Shown: positions 23,243-32,654 of the stretch, piece after piece
How the letters are laid out: each line of letters opens with the position of its first letter
Numbering within the stretch: the stretch's first letter is position 1
Source: an uncultured bacterium
Lineage (GTDB): Bacteria; Cyanobacteriota; Vampirovibrionia; Gastranaerophilales; Gastranaerophilaceae
Length of the DNA: 64,000 nt
Direction: 5' to 3'
NCBI GenBank assembly: GCA_949296245.1
Contig: CASFNW010000013.1
Span: 1 to 64,000 of the forward strand
Position numbers and translations under genes: made by a program
Notes under the pieces: generated by a model
Told to the model about the DNA's origin: nothing
The model's input: the letters and a program-made list of their open reading frames with translations, nothing else
The model's database searches: none

Positions 23243-24055
23243 ATGAAAAAGACATTTTATTTTGCATTATTTCTCTCAATCTTATTTATAACTTCTCCCG
23301 CTTATGCGGCAAAATCAGTAAAAGTATCTGCTTTGAGCGAATTTAATTCTCTTCGCCCTGTAAAAACAATGCAGGTTATAACACTGGAAAGAGCAGAGTT
23401 TAAAAACGGACTGGTTTTTGAAAACGGCACCGTCTTAACAGGTAATATCATAGACGTAAAACAGCCTAAAAGAGCAAAACGCAACGCCTCTTTCAAATTT
23501 CAGCCAACCCAATATACCTATAACGGAAGAACAGAAAAAATAGAGGATCCGGAATTTATTGCAAAATACGCAGAATACAAAGAGCTAAATAAGGCACAGC
23601 TTGCTACATCAGCCGCAACTACAGCCGGCGGCATGATTTTTCATATTCCCCTATTATCAGAAGGTGTCTCTTTCATAAAAGGTCTATGGAAAAACCCTGA
23701 AAATAACAGGCTAAAATCAGGTGCATTGCAGGTTTATAAAGATTCTCCGCTTTCTTATATTGAAGAGGGTAAGGATGTTTACATCACTAAAGATACAATG
23801 TTTGTACTTAAGTTTAAATCTTCAAAAGAAGAGGATCTTGATGCAGAAGAAAACCAAGAGGAATCAGACTCTGTAAAAAATACTGAAGACACGGACAGTG
23901 CCGAAAAAACAGAAAATTTACAATCCGAAAAAAATATGGTTCCTGTTAGCAGTCAAACCGCTGCAGCAGATAATAAGCCTAAAACTATTCCTATAGAAGA
24001 TCCTGAAGAAGTACTAAGAGAGGTTGAACAAAACTCTGCAAAAGACCAGTTTTAA
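23243..24055 (+). CDS. Secreted protein with acidic C-terminal tail
   Basis: A 270-residue protein with a signal peptide (MKKTFYFALFLSILFITSPA, cleavage after AYA near 23). The mature N-terminal domain holds FENGTVLTGNIIDVKQPKR and RNASFKFQPTQY. This pattern (GTxLxGxI...PKR..RNA) echoes the secreted protein at 8454. A moderately hydrophobic stretch follows (about 115-150). The last 75 residues are low-complexity and acidic (EEDLDAEENQEESDS), likely disordered. A clear promoter stands 28 bp upstream. It converges on the SNF2 gene with 9 bp between stops. Function unknown; periplasmic or envelope location likely. Confidence 0.72.
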   Translation: MKKTFYFALFLSILFITSPAYAAKSVKVSALSEFNSLRPVKTMQVITLERAEFKNGLVFENGTVLTGNIIDVKQPKRAKRNASFKFQPTQYTYNGRTEKIEDPEFIAKYAEYKELNKAQLATSAATTAGGMIFHIPLLSEGVSFIKGLWKNPENNRLKSGALQVYKDSPLSYIEEGKDVYITKDTMFVLKFKSSKEEDLDAEENQEESDSVKNTEDTDSAEKTENLQSEKNMVPVSSQTAAADNKPKTIPIEDPEEVLREVEQNSAKDQF

Positions 24056-24064
24056 ACAACTGTT

Positions 24065-27022
24065 CTATACTGCAAGAGAAAATATCTTGTAAATCTCTTC
24101 ATCAGAGAGTTCTGTAATGATTTTTTCTCCTTCAAATACTGCAACATTTGCAAGGTCTTTCTTGTTGTTAATCATTTCATCAATTTTTTCTTCAAATGTA
24201 CCAAGCGTGATAAATCTGTGAACCATAACATTTTTATCCTGTCCGATTCTATATGTTCGGTCAGTTGCCTGATCCTCTACAGCAGGATTCCACCACAGGT
24301 CATAATGTATAACGTTAGTTGCGGCTGTAAGGTTCAGCCCGGTTCCGCCGGCTTTTAAAGACAAAATCATTACGTTAGAATCCTTATTTTCCTGAAAATC
24401 TTTTATCAAATCTTCTCTTTGAGTTCTGTTCAAAGACCCATGGAAAAACAGCGGATTTATACCCAGTTCGTCATTAAGTATAGTACTTAAGATTGTTCCC
24501 ATTTCTTTGTACTGAGTAAAAATAAGGGTCTTTTCATTATTTTCCAGAATTTGATTTGTAATAGAGACAAGCTGCTGCGCTTTTCCTGATACATCTTTTG
24601 AAATGTCACCTGTTTTTAGATACTGATAAGGATGGTTGCAGATTTGTTTTAGCGCTGTAATCAGCTTGAATATCATACCGCGTCTGTTTATTCCGTTAAG
24701 TTTTGCAATATCTGACATCAAATTGTCAAGAACACTTTGATACAAAGCAGCCTGTGTCTTTGTAAGATAGCAGTATTCATTGAGTACAACTTTTTCCGGC
24801 AAATCCGAGATAATTGATTTGTCTGTTTTCAATCTTCTTAAAATAAACGGAGATATTGCAAGTCTCAATTTTTCTGCACGATTTGTTTGTTTAAATTTTT
24901 CTATAGGTATTGCATAACTTTTCTGGAAATCTCTTATAGAGCCTAAGTAGCCTCTGTTTATAAAGTCAAATATACTCCACAATTCAGTCAGCTTATTTTC
25001 TACAGGTGTACCTGTCATAGCTATCTTTACATCTGACTTAATCTGCTTAACAGCCTGTGTCTGAGAAGTATCCGGATTTTTTATATTCTGAGCTTCATCT
25101 ATAATAAGCATCGCCCATTTCTGCTTTTTAACATGCTCAATATCTATTCTCAAAATTGCATAAGTTGTTATAACAACATCTGCTTTGGTGTCAAGCTGTC
25201 TGTCTATACCATGATAAATTGAAGTTTTTAATGAAGGTGCAAAATTCTTTATTTCCTTTACCCAGTTACCTAAAAGTGTTGTAGGACAAACAACGAGTGC
25301 CGGATTTTTCAGCTCACCTGATTCTTTTTGGTTGAGTATAAAACTTATAACCTGTATTGTTTTTCCGAGCCCCATGTCATCAGCCATACAACAGCCAAAA
25401 CCCTTTTTGATATTTGTATGAAGCCACTTAAAACCGCGTTCCTGATATGGTCTTAGCACTCCTTTCAAAGATTCAGGCGGAGGCACATCTTCTGTCTTTG
25501 TCAGGTCTTTTAAAATGTTTGCAAATGCTTCATCATAATCAAAATCATAATCATCCATCTGTGAAGACAATGCAGCATGAAGAATTTCCATTTTGTTTTT
25601 TTCATCTATTCTTGGATGTTTTACTTTTTCAATCAGTTTTGCATTTTCTTCTCTGTCAATAAGAACATAATGGTCTTTATATTTAATTAAGCCCTGCGCA
25701 TTCTTGGTCAGTTCTTCATATTCTTCTACAGATATCTTGTCATCGCCTATTGCTATTGTGTAGGAAAACTCAAATAAATCATTCAATGCGGCATTAGATG
25801 AGCCATTTGAGGTAATTATGTCTCTTAATTCAGACATTCTTGACGCTTTGACCCTTGCATTTATAGATGCTCTTGGGGTAACAATATTATCTATACCTAC
25901 CGGTAATATTACATCAATTGAAGCTTTTTGAAGATAATAAGAAATCTGCGCAATTATCCTGTAGACTTCGTTTAAATCCATATTCAGTTCAAACTGGTGT
26001 TCTTCGCTAAAGAAGTCTTCAAGCTCAGGATAATATCTTGCTACATAATTAAGCTGTTTTTCGATAAGGTCAACAATTTCCTGATTGGTATAATTTTCAA
26101 AATGCACAGTCTCTGCATATATATCTTCAATCCTGTATTTTTCTGAAGTATGGATATTTTTAACATTAATTTTTAACTGATATTTTTCATCCGTAAGTTT
26201 TAAGATTTCAAACTCGGGAAGTATATTATATTTTCCTATATATATTTCATCCAGCCATTCAGATATTGCAAGAGCAAGGTCATGACCGCGGAAAAATCTT
26301 TTATTAGATGCGTCTTTTATAAAATATACTGCTGACTTTGCATCTTTAAATTTTGTGGCTTTAATGTGTAAAAATTTAAAAATTATATAATTTAAAAAGC
26401 TTTCAATAAGTTTATTGATGTCATACTTTTCACTGTTTGTAATAAAATCAACAGGAATTTCGGATTTTAAATTATTAAGAGCAAATGTCACATCTTTGCT
26501 TTTTTTGTATATTTCATACCTGATTTTAAACAGATTTTCCGTCTGCGTGACAACCGGAATAAAATGGAGCTTTTCAACAATCTTCATAATAGTATAAGTA
26601 AATTTATTCAGATAATTGAAAGAATCGGTACCGTCTTCAAAATTTAAAATTTCATTGAAGCTTGCAAAATACTCAAACACTATATCCTGTTTCAGCACAT
26701 AACCTATCATATCCTGCTTCTGACCGTTTGTTTCTATTTCTTTTATTTCAGAACGAAATCGGTATAAAGAGCCTTTTGATTTTGCATAAAAGTCAAAGTT
26801 ATTAGTAGGAGTAACAAAAAAATCACCGTTATCCAGAAGATAAAAGCTGGTATTTCGTAAGGGAGTATTTTTCCCGAGAAAGGCATCTTCAAACTCATCT
26901 TCAAAAATCTGATATATGGTACTCAACTGAAGCCGGAAATCTTTATTTTCCATTCCGACAGGATTTTCTGTAAGATTTAAAAAGAGTTCATCAATATTAT
27001 TCTTTTTTATATTTAAGCTCAT
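24065..27022 (-). CDS. SNF2/RapA-family DEAD-box-like helicase
   Basis: A 985-residue Swi2/Snf2 ATPase. The C-terminal half has the full helicase core: motif I ADDMGLGKTIQ, Ia VVCPTTLLGNW, motif II DEAQNIKN, III AMTGTPVEN, IV and V around FFHGSLNRTQRE and LSLKAGGTGLNLTAA, and VI DQATDRTYRIGQ. The N-terminal 530 residues are a family-variable accessory region, rich in charged helices and without a SWIM zinc finger. The frame could begin at TTG 27064, but ATG 27022 has GGAAAG upstream and gives a natural MSLNIKK start. Such proteins remodel stalled RNA polymerase or protein-DNA complexes; its exact target is unknown. It forms a single-gene unit. Confidence 0.93.
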   Translation of the reverse strand: MSLNIKKNNIDELFLNLTENPVGMENKDFRLQLSTIYQIFEDEFEDAFLGKNTPLRNTSFYLLDNGDFFVTPTNNFDFYAKSKGSLYRFRSEIKEIETNGQKQDMIGYVLKQDIVFEYFASFNEILNFEDGTDSFNYLNKFTYTIMKIVEKLHFIPVVTQTENLFKIRYEIYKKSKDVTFALNNLKSEIPVDFITNSEKYDINKLIESFLNYIIFKFLHIKATKFKDAKSAVYFIKDASNKRFFRGHDLALAISEWLDEIYIGKYNILPEFEILKLTDEKYQLKINVKNIHTSEKYRIEDIYAETVHFENYTNQEIVDLIEKQLNYVARYYPELEDFFSEEHQFELNMDLNEVYRIIAQISYYLQKASIDVILPVGIDNIVTPRASINARVKASRMSELRDIITSNGSSNAALNDLFEFSYTIAIGDDKISVEEYEELTKNAQGLIKYKDHYVLIDREENAKLIEKVKHPRIDEKNKMEILHAALSSQMDDYDFDYDEAFANILKDLTKTEDVPPPESLKGVLRPYQERGFKWLHTNIKKGFGCCMADDMGLGKTIQVISFILNQKESGELKNPALVVCPTTLLGNWVKEIKNFAPSLKTSIYHGIDRQLDTKADVVITTYAILRIDIEHVKKQKWAMLIIDEAQNIKNPDTSQTQAVKQIKSDVKIAMTGTPVENKLTELWSIFDFINRGYLGSIRDFQKSYAIPIEKFKQTNRAEKLRLAISPFILRRLKTDKSIISDLPEKVVLNEYCYLTKTQAALYQSVLDNLMSDIAKLNGINRRGMIFKLITALKQICNHPYQYLKTGDISKDVSGKAQQLVSITNQILENNEKTLIFTQYKEMGTILSTILNDELGINPLFFHGSLNRTQREDLIKDFQENKDSNVMILSLKAGGTGLNLTAATNVIHYDLWWNPAVEDQATDRTYRIGQDKNVMVHRFITLGTFEEKIDEMINNKKDLANVAVFEGEKIITELSDEEIYKIFSLAV

Positions 27023-27286
27023 ATATACAACTTTCCGAATTGTTTCAATGTTCAGCCATGTCAAAAATATAATATGTTATATTTTAAGCGGTCTGTAAGA
27101 CAGGTTTTATTATATAATCACCACACCTGATTATGCTTAAGCAGCAAAATTTCTACTCAGTAATATAATCTAACAGTTAATTATATCACGCAGATAAAAA
27201 ATATGCGATAAATTATAAAAGAGACTTATATAGAATTTTTTATGTATATTCAAAAATAAGCTATAATGTCATTCTTGTATATGTTT

Positions 27287-27627
27287 CATTCCGTCATCCC
27301 AAAGCACTCAAAAAGAAATATCCCATATTCAACAGCTTAAAAATAATAGAGCAGATATTTTATTTTAGAGTGACTTAAAATCCAACCATTAAATGTTATA
27401 CGGCACGCAAAAGCTTCGCTTTTGACTTAGTCTCCCTCTATTCAAAATTGACATTTAGTCAATTTCTCAAAGAGTTCTTGGAACGAAAAAATGGAATATC
27501 TGCTCTCAAATACTCAATATACAGCTTTACATAATAAATATTATCAGTATATAAATCGGTTATTGAATTATGTAATATATACAACTCGCACTCCGTGTAC
27601 ACTCCTACAATCAAGAGCCTCAGACAA
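27287..27627 (+). repeat. Cluster of dispersed repeats in a gene-free gap
   Basis: The 27023-27676 gap has no gene. It contains TTTCATTCCGT (near 27287), the 21-bp repeat at 27363-27383 shared with 11991-12011, and a CTCCCTCTATT...TTGACATTTAGTCAA unit at 27432-27468 shared with 21386-21423. A terminal module of the composite repeat is at 27584-27627 (ACTCGCACTCCGTGTAC, CTCAGACAA). The AT-rich stretch 27490-27580 between them is featureless. Confidence 0.75.
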
Positions 27628-27641
27628 ATAAAAAAAGTAAG

Positions 27642-27673
27642 GCGGTTCTTTATTCATTTTTACAAAAGACCGC
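27642..27673 (-). terminator. Terminator of the FKG membrane-protein gene
   Basis: GCGGT and ACCGC pair with flanking A/T pairs (TCTTT / AAAGA type). The minus strand continues into TTACTTTTTTTATTT. It begins four bases past the stop codon at 27677. A T-run on the plus side suggests it may work both ways. Confidence 0.75.
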
Positions 27674-27676
27674 TTT

Positions 27677-28702
27677 TTATTTTAACAAATTAGGTCTGTG
27701 CTCAGTATATGTTCTGTCTGCAAGAAATGTAGATATAACAGGTATAAAGATGTAATAAATAATACCCAGCAGTAACGCCGGCTTAGCAATCTTTATGCCC
27801 TCCACATATTTTTCAAGTTCAGGCAAATCCTTATTTATTTGTTTAAATTTATTGATAAATTTTGCGGTTGTTTTTTTTGTTGCACTGTTTAGTGCATAAC
27901 CTCCGGCAATACATAATCCTGTAGAAATAAGAGAATTGAAAATAAGAGGTTTTTTTCGTTTTTGTTCAATTTTTTTGCTTTTTGCCGTCTGCTGTACAAA
28001 AGCAAGGGTTAACAGTGTATCTGTCAGTGATGTAATATGCTGGGCATAGTTTGTTTCATAATATTTTTTTACAAAGTTTTGCAGCGGTTTTGTGTCTATG
28101 ATTTTTCCTATTCCTTTTGCAAGAGATTCTGTTGCGTTATTATAGAGGCCTTTAAAAGATATTACCTTTGACGTGACTTTGCTGTTTGCTCCGTCTTTTT
28201 GCTTTTGTTTCTGTTTAGGAAATAAAAGCAAAACTGCAGGAATTAATGCACAGGTAAGTGCTGATTTCGGTGCTGCAATTACAAATCCGACTCCAAGCTT
28301 GAACAGTTGTGTTGCAAAAGAGTATACTTTTGAGGTTGTAAGACTTTTTGCATTAGCTTGAAGATTTTTTATTGTTGATTCTTTTAAAAATTCAGACGGC
28401 TTATTATCGATTTTTCGTATGGCTTTTGCTACGGGTAATGATGCAAGCATCATTATTAAATAGCCTACAGCTGTTGAAGAAAGTGCTTTTGCACAGGCAA
28501 GCTTTTTATTTTCTTTATCGGTTTTTGGTGTAGACATAATAGCAACAGGTCTTGCAACGGAAGAAAGAACAAGAGTTGCCGTTGCATTAAAAAGTGTGCC
28601 GTTATCTGCAGCCAATTTTAAACTTTTTAGCAGCAATTTATTGTTATACATCCCTTTAAATGAAATCTGGGAATTTTGATTTGTAATAGTTTTAATTTTC
28701 AT
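27677..28702 (-). CDS. Hypothetical membrane protein with two ISFKG-YNN motifs
   Basis: A 341-residue protein. Near-identical motifs ISFKGMYNN (residues 13-21) and ISFKGLYNN (about 184-192) divide it into two parts, each followed by hydrophobic helices, so it may have arisen by duplication. Hydrophobic segments include AVGYLIMMLASLPVA, ALTCALIPAVLLLF and ALLLGIIYYIFIPVIS. It is Lys-rich between helices and lacks a signal peptide. The FKG motif recurs on many unrelated proteins of the presumed lineage. A terminator hairpin follows the stop. No ribosome site is evident. Function unknown. Confidence 0.68.
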   Translation of the reverse strand: MKIKTITNQNSQISFKGMYNNKLLLKSLKLAADNGTLFNATATLVLSSVARPVAIMSTPKTDKENKKLACAKALSSTAVGYLIMMLASLPVAKAIRKIDNKPSEFLKESTIKNLQANAKSLTTSKVYSFATQLFKLGVGFVIAAPKSALTCALIPAVLLLFPKQKQKQKDGANSKVTSKVISFKGLYNNATESLAKGIGKIIDTKPLQNFVKKYYETNYAQHITSLTDTLLTLAFVQQTAKSKKIEQKRKKPLIFNSLISTGLCIAGGYALNSATKKTTAKFINKFKQINKDLPELEKYVEGIKIAKPALLLGIIYYIFIPVISTFLADRTYTEHRPNLLK

Positions 28703-28746
28703 CTATTTTAATTAGATAACATACATATTAAAAAGTAAATTGAGCG

Positions 28747-29457
28747 GTGAGTAATTTTAAGGAAATTATAAAATTATTTATATCAGCGGAATGCAAAGGC
28801 TGGAAAAAAACTGAAGTAATAGGTCTTTCTTTAGTTTTTGCCGTCATTTTTATAAATGCATATATAGTAAAAGACAGTATTATAGCTGTAATTTCTGCCG
28901 TATGCGGTATTTTGTATTCAACAATTGCAGGTAAGGGTAAAATCTCCTGTTATTTTTTCGGACTTGCCGGCACTTGCTGCTACAGCTGGCTTTCGTTTGA
29001 AAATGCTCTGTGGGGAAATCTTGTTTTATACATGTGTTATTACTTTCCTATGCAAGTTGCCGGAATATTTGCCTGGAAAAAACACCTTAAAACAGATACA
29101 CGGGAAATAATAAAGAAGCAGCTTACACAAAAGCAAAAAATCTTATATTTGTTAATTGCAATAGCTGCCTGTACTATAGCTGTACTTGTTATCAAATATT
29201 TCGGCGGAAACAGTCCTGTTTTTGATGGGATAACAACTGTTTTGTCCGTATTTGGAATGTATTTTACCGTCAAAAGATGTATCGAACAGTGGATAGTCTG
29301 GATGATAGTTAACGGTTTGTCTTCTGTTATGTGGCTGAATCTTGTTCTGCATGGTGCAAAGACCTATGCCACTTTTATTATGTGGTGCGTGTATTTCTTT
29401 CTTGCTGTTTATTTTTATTTTCAATGGAAAAAAGAAATCGATGCGCAAACAGAATAA
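28747..29457 (+). CDS. pnuC: PnuC-like nicotinamide riboside transporter
   Basis: A 236-residue inner-membrane protein with about seven hydrophobic helices. Family features include YSTIAGKGKISCYFFGLAGT, FPMQVAGIFAWKKHL and the C-terminal EQWIVWMIVNGLSSVMWL, which lines the substrate site in PnuC. It would import nicotinamide riboside for NAD synthesis, with a kinase needed inside; none is in the window. The start is GTG 28747 with only a weak ribosome site. It is divergent from the FKG membrane-protein gene with 44 bp between. Assignment is good; other vitamin substrates in the wider family cannot be excluded. Confidence 0.85.
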   Translation: MSNFKEIIKLFISAECKGWKKTEVIGLSLVFAVIFINAYIVKDSIIAVISAVCGILYSTIAGKGKISCYFFGLAGTCCYSWLSFENALWGNLVLYMCYYFPMQVAGIFAWKKHLKTDTREIIKKQLTQKQKILYLLIAIAACTIAVLVIKYFGGNSPVFDGITTVLSVFGMYFTVKRCIEQWIVWMIVNGLSSVMWLNLVLHGAKTYATFIMWCVYFFLAVYFYFQWKKEIDAQTE

Positions 29458-29617
29458 GTCTGTTCTGTACATCGATTTACGGATAATATGGTGCTATGAT
29501 GAGTATATTGCACCCCGGTCGGGTTTGAGTTTTTGAATAAAGTTCGGTTACTGTTAATTTAGAGTGGAGTGCAAAAATTGTCCAAAAGATTAGTGATAAG
29601 CCCCTGCCGAGTAAAAG

Positions 29618-30364
29618 CTATTTTACAAAATAAGAAGCATTCAAATTGGCATAAAGCTTGATTACGCCGCCTTGTATCGGACTTGAACTTTCTGCTGCGC
29701 TGTCAGCAGAAGCGCCTAGAGAAATATTCTTTGCAAGAAGTCTGTACTGGGGCATTGCACTGGAGGTAGAACAGCTTCCGTTCATCGATTTTATACCGTT
29801 TAGAGTGTTATTGGCAGAATCAGCCAGTATACCCGCTCTTGTATATGCTTTTTTCGCGGCAATACCGAGAAGCTGGTCGCATTCTTTGTCGTATGCTGAT
29901 ATTGAAAAATTGAGATTATCAATATTTGTAGCACCCAGTGAGATTGCCTTGTCTATCATTTTGCCGGCATCTTTAACGGATTTTGTATGTACAATTATAT
30001 TATTTGATACTTCGTATTTGATAAGATCTTTTTTGTTATTTTTATAGTTGTATACAGGTGCAGCACTATAGTTTGCAGTTTTTACAAAGTCACCGTTTTC
30101 TTTATTAATCATAGATTCCAACGCTGCATATACTTTGTCCGAGATTTGTTTGTTTTCTTCCGTAGCTTTTTGAAGTGATTTTGAATCTTCTGTCTGTACG
30201 GCAATACTTATTTCTACAACATCAGGCGGAAGCTCTGTATTTGCAGAGGTAGAAACAGAGACAAAACCTCTTTCTATAACGTCAGCAGTGGCCTTGAGTG
30301 CCCCTGAAGAAACAAAACCTGTCACAAGCGCTGCGATTAGTGCTGCTGATAAATACTTTTTCAT
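29618..30364 (-). CDS. SIMPL-domain (DUF541) periplasmic protein
   Basis: A 248-residue protein with a signal peptide (MKKYLSAALIAALVTGFVSS). The mature domain shows the SIMPL pattern: GFVSVSTSANTELPPDVVEISIAV, a helix with KSLQKATEENKQISDKVYAAL, then YKNNKKDLIKYEVSNNIIV and ISAYDKECDQLLGIAAKKAYTRAGILA. Family members such as BP26 and YggE form oligomers in the periplasm; roles are linked to oxidative stress and envelope integrity without a known reaction. AAGGAGA precedes the ATG. It stands alone; the 29458-29617 gap downstream shows no gene. Confidence 0.87.
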   Translation of the reverse strand: MKKYLSAALIAALVTGFVSSGALKATADVIERGFVSVSTSANTELPPDVVEISIAVQTEDSKSLQKATEENKQISDKVYAALESMINKENGDFVKTANYSAAPVYNYKNNKKDLIKYEVSNNIIVHTKSVKDAGKMIDKAISLGATNIDNLNFSISAYDKECDQLLGIAAKKAYTRAGILADSANNTLNGIKSMNGSCSTSSAMPQYRLLAKNISLGASADSAAESSSPIQGGVIKLYANLNASYFVK

Positions 30365-30490
30365 ATTTTCTCCTTCTCAAATGTAATATAATCCTGCAGG
30401 AACCCGAGGCACCTGCATACCTACATGATTATAAACGAGAAAGAAAACAGATTGTTCATTTTTCAAATTCCTTTATGTTAAAATTGCAAT

Positions 30491-31234
30491 ATGACAGAAC
30501 CATTATATAAAAATCTGCCTGTATGGCAGCAGAACCATATCGAATGTTGTATAGAAGACAATCTTTTTCAGAATAAAAAAGTTCTTGAAGTAGGCGGCTA
30601 TACGAAATATGAGATTACACAGTCACTCAACGTAAAATCCTGGTATTGCATTGACCCAAAGTACAGAGGTGCTTGTATTCATAGTGATGCATTCAAAGTA
30701 TTTCAAGCCTCAATTTTGGATTTTGATGTTAATGAAAAATTTGATACCATAATTGCCACAAATTCTTTTGAACATGTAAACGGACTGGCTGCGGGCATTG
30801 AACATATGTATTCATTGTTGAATGACGGCGGAAAAGTTTCTGCTTTGCTTGGACCTATCTGGTCGTGTCATAAAGGGCATCATGTATGGTATACACAAGA
30901 AAACGGGGAACTCATTAATTTTAATAATATAAAACTGGATGACTGGGCTCATCTTTTATATTCTCAAGAAGAGATTAAAGAACAGCTTTTAAAAAACTAT
31001 GATGAAAAGTCTGCTTCTGATATCAGCAGCTGGATATTCGAGACAGATTTTCTTAATAAAATGTTTTATGATGATTACAAAAAACTTATAGAGTCATCAA
31101 AATTTAATATTCTTGAGTTTAGGGATTGGCATAAATCCAAGATGCCTCCTTCAAACATTCAAAAAATTCTTGAAGAAAAATACAACCGTAAAAATTTCTC
31201 TACCGTAAGTATAAAAATGCTTTTAGAAAAGTAG
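30491..31234 (+). CDS. Class I SAM-dependent methyltransferase
   Basis: A 247-residue protein. Motif I is KVLEVGGYTKYE, the acidic loop is CIDPKYRGACI, and motif III/IV is FDTIIATNSFEHVNGLAAGI, the NxFEHV form common in Methyltransf_11 domains. A His-rich loop GPIWSCHKGHHVWYT follows. It opens a cluster of glycan-type genes (to 36.5 kb) and probably methylates a surface sugar or lipid. No ribosome site is obvious before ATG 30491. It converges on the next gene with 2 bp between the stops. Confidence 0.82.
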   Translation: MTEPLYKNLPVWQQNHIECCIEDNLFQNKKVLEVGGYTKYEITQSLNVKSWYCIDPKYRGACIHSDAFKVFQASILDFDVNEKFDTIIATNSFEHVNGLAAGIEHMYSLLNDGGKVSALLGPIWSCHKGHHVWYTQENGELINFNNIKLDDWAHLLYSQEEIKEQLLKNYDEKSASDISSWIFETDFLNKMFYDDYKKLIESSKFNILEFRDWHKSKMPPSNIQKILEEKYNRKNFSTVSIKMLLEK

Positions 31235-31236
31235 CA

Positions 31237-32112
31237 TTACTTTATGGACTGAGTTTGGCAGGTCTTTGGGTCATTAAAGTACTTTAAAAAAGTAACCTCT
31301 TCATTTTGCCCGACAACAGGCATTCCCTTAACAAGTACAGATCCCTGAATATCAGGATTTATCATAGCTTTATAGTATTCATCCATCTGTTTTGGTGAAA
31401 AATAGCAGGTTATAACGTTTGTACCTCTTTGCCAGGTATGTGTTTCAACATAAACACATTTTCCGCTTCCGTCAGGAGCAAATCCTTTTATTTCATAGGT
31501 GCTTTTTGAGTTATATGCCGTATTAAACTTTGATTCCGAATAATTTCTGCAGATTACAAAGTGTTGTATAAAAGCCGGTGTATATTTGGATTTTGCAGCC
31601 GCAGATGGGGCAAAAAGCATCGAGAGTAAAAATATTCCAAATGCTATGATTACAAGAATTATCAACCCAAGACACCCGGTAAGTATCCTGTTTGCTGTTT
31701 TTTGTGATTTTTCCAGTTCCTCTTCTTCCCTCATCTTTATATCAAAATTGAACTTTTCCAAAGTAAGAGAAGGATTTGATTTTTTTGCATTTTCATATCT
31801 GTTAACGTAAGAAGAAAATACATCTTTTTCTATTGCCGAAATATTGCGAAGATGTACAAAGCTCAGAAGCATTTTTATCTCATAACTCATGTCTTTTAGA
31901 ATACAGGTATCGTCAAAATCTTTTGCTTCCGTTTTTATAAGCCTGTAGTCATTGTCGTCGCACAAGAATTTGAAATAGCACCATTTACCCTCATCAAAAA
32001 ACCATTCCTTTTTTTCTTGAGGTTCGAAAATAACTTTGGCGCAATCCAGAGAATTGCAGTATTTTCTGTGTCTAAAGTATTCTTCTACAATATCATTATA
32101 GTTTTCGTCCAT
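31237..32112 (-). CDS. Hypothetical protein with one central membrane helix
   Basis: A 291-residue protein. The N-terminal 140 residues are charged, with cysteines C16, C20 and others in HRKYCNSLDCAKV. One membrane helix (about 147-172, CLGLIILVIIAFGIFLLS) is followed by an extracytoplasmic domain of about 115 residues (YTPAFIQHFVICRNYSES, GSGKCVYVETHTWQRGTNVITC). The C-terminal domain has a paired-Cys look. No known family is apparent. The orientation is opposite to the surrounding glycan cluster, so it may be an unrelated single gene. Confidence 0.68.
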   Translation of the reverse strand: MDENYNDIVEEYFRHRKYCNSLDCAKVIFEPQEKKEWFFDEGKWCYFKFLCDDNDYRLIKTEAKDFDDTCILKDMSYEIKMLLSFVHLRNISAIEKDVFSSYVNRYENAKKSNPSLTLEKFNFDIKMREEEELEKSQKTANRILTGCLGLIILVIIAFGIFLLSMLFAPSAAAKSKYTPAFIQHFVICRNYSESKFNTAYNSKSTYEIKGFAPDGSGKCVYVETHTWQRGTNVITCYFSPKQMDEYYKAMINPDIQGSVLVKGMPVVGQNEEVTFLKYFNDPKTCQTQSIK

Positions 32113-32250
32113 TTTATTTTTATATCATAAAATGCAAGAGTTGATATCATACAGAAGAATAGGTTTATTGGCATAAGGTACTATAAAATTGACATTTTTA
32201 TGCTCCTAATGCTAGCATTAAAAAAGCTAAAGAACATAAAGAACGTATAA

Positions 32251-32652
32251 ATGGACAAAGACTTTCATCTTGAATACCTGGAAAAAGTTAATTTCGCTAA
32301 GCAACTTGAAAAACTAAACAAAAAGCTGAAAAATAAATCGATTGTGATATACGGAACAGGCATCTTTTTTGAAGTGTTGAAAAGCAACTATGACCTGTCC
32401 TCGTTAAATATTATAGCGGTTTCTGATAGAAAGTTTACAAACCATGAACAAGATGAGGAGTTTCTAGGATACAAGGTTTGTGCTCCCGAGGAAATTGCAT
32501 CATTGAATCCGGATTGTGTGCTCGTCGCTACAATTAATATAGTAAAAATTATGGAATCACTTGAAAATACTGTATTAAAGGGAACAAAAATAAAACTGAT
32601 GCCGCTTGTTAGAAAACCGTTTAAAGATATATGGAACGAGATATGGGATTAA
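32251..32652 (+). CDS. Rossmann-like nucleotide-binding domain protein (stand-alone)
   Basis: A 133-residue protein. A strand-turn-helix KSIVIYGTGIFFEVLKSN resembles a dinucleotide-binding start. Then come AVSDRKF, GYKVCAPEEIASLNPDCVLVATI. The N-terminal third of the FkbM protein at 34390 has the same order (IIIYGSAEAAIYLKN, GIPVIRPGSLPEI, VAIIAS), so this looks like a free-standing version of that domain. Such domains precede glycosyl- and methyltransferases in surface-glycan loci. It ends 2 bp before the GT8 start, so they share a transcript. Confidence 0.65.
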   Translation: MDKDFHLEYLEKVNFAKQLEKLNKKLKNKSIVIYGTGIFFEVLKSNYDLSSLNIIAVSDRKFTNHEQDEEFLGYKVCAPEEIASLNPDCVLVATINIVKIMESLENTVLKGTKIKLMPLVRKPFKDIWNEIWD

Positions 32653-32654
32653 AA

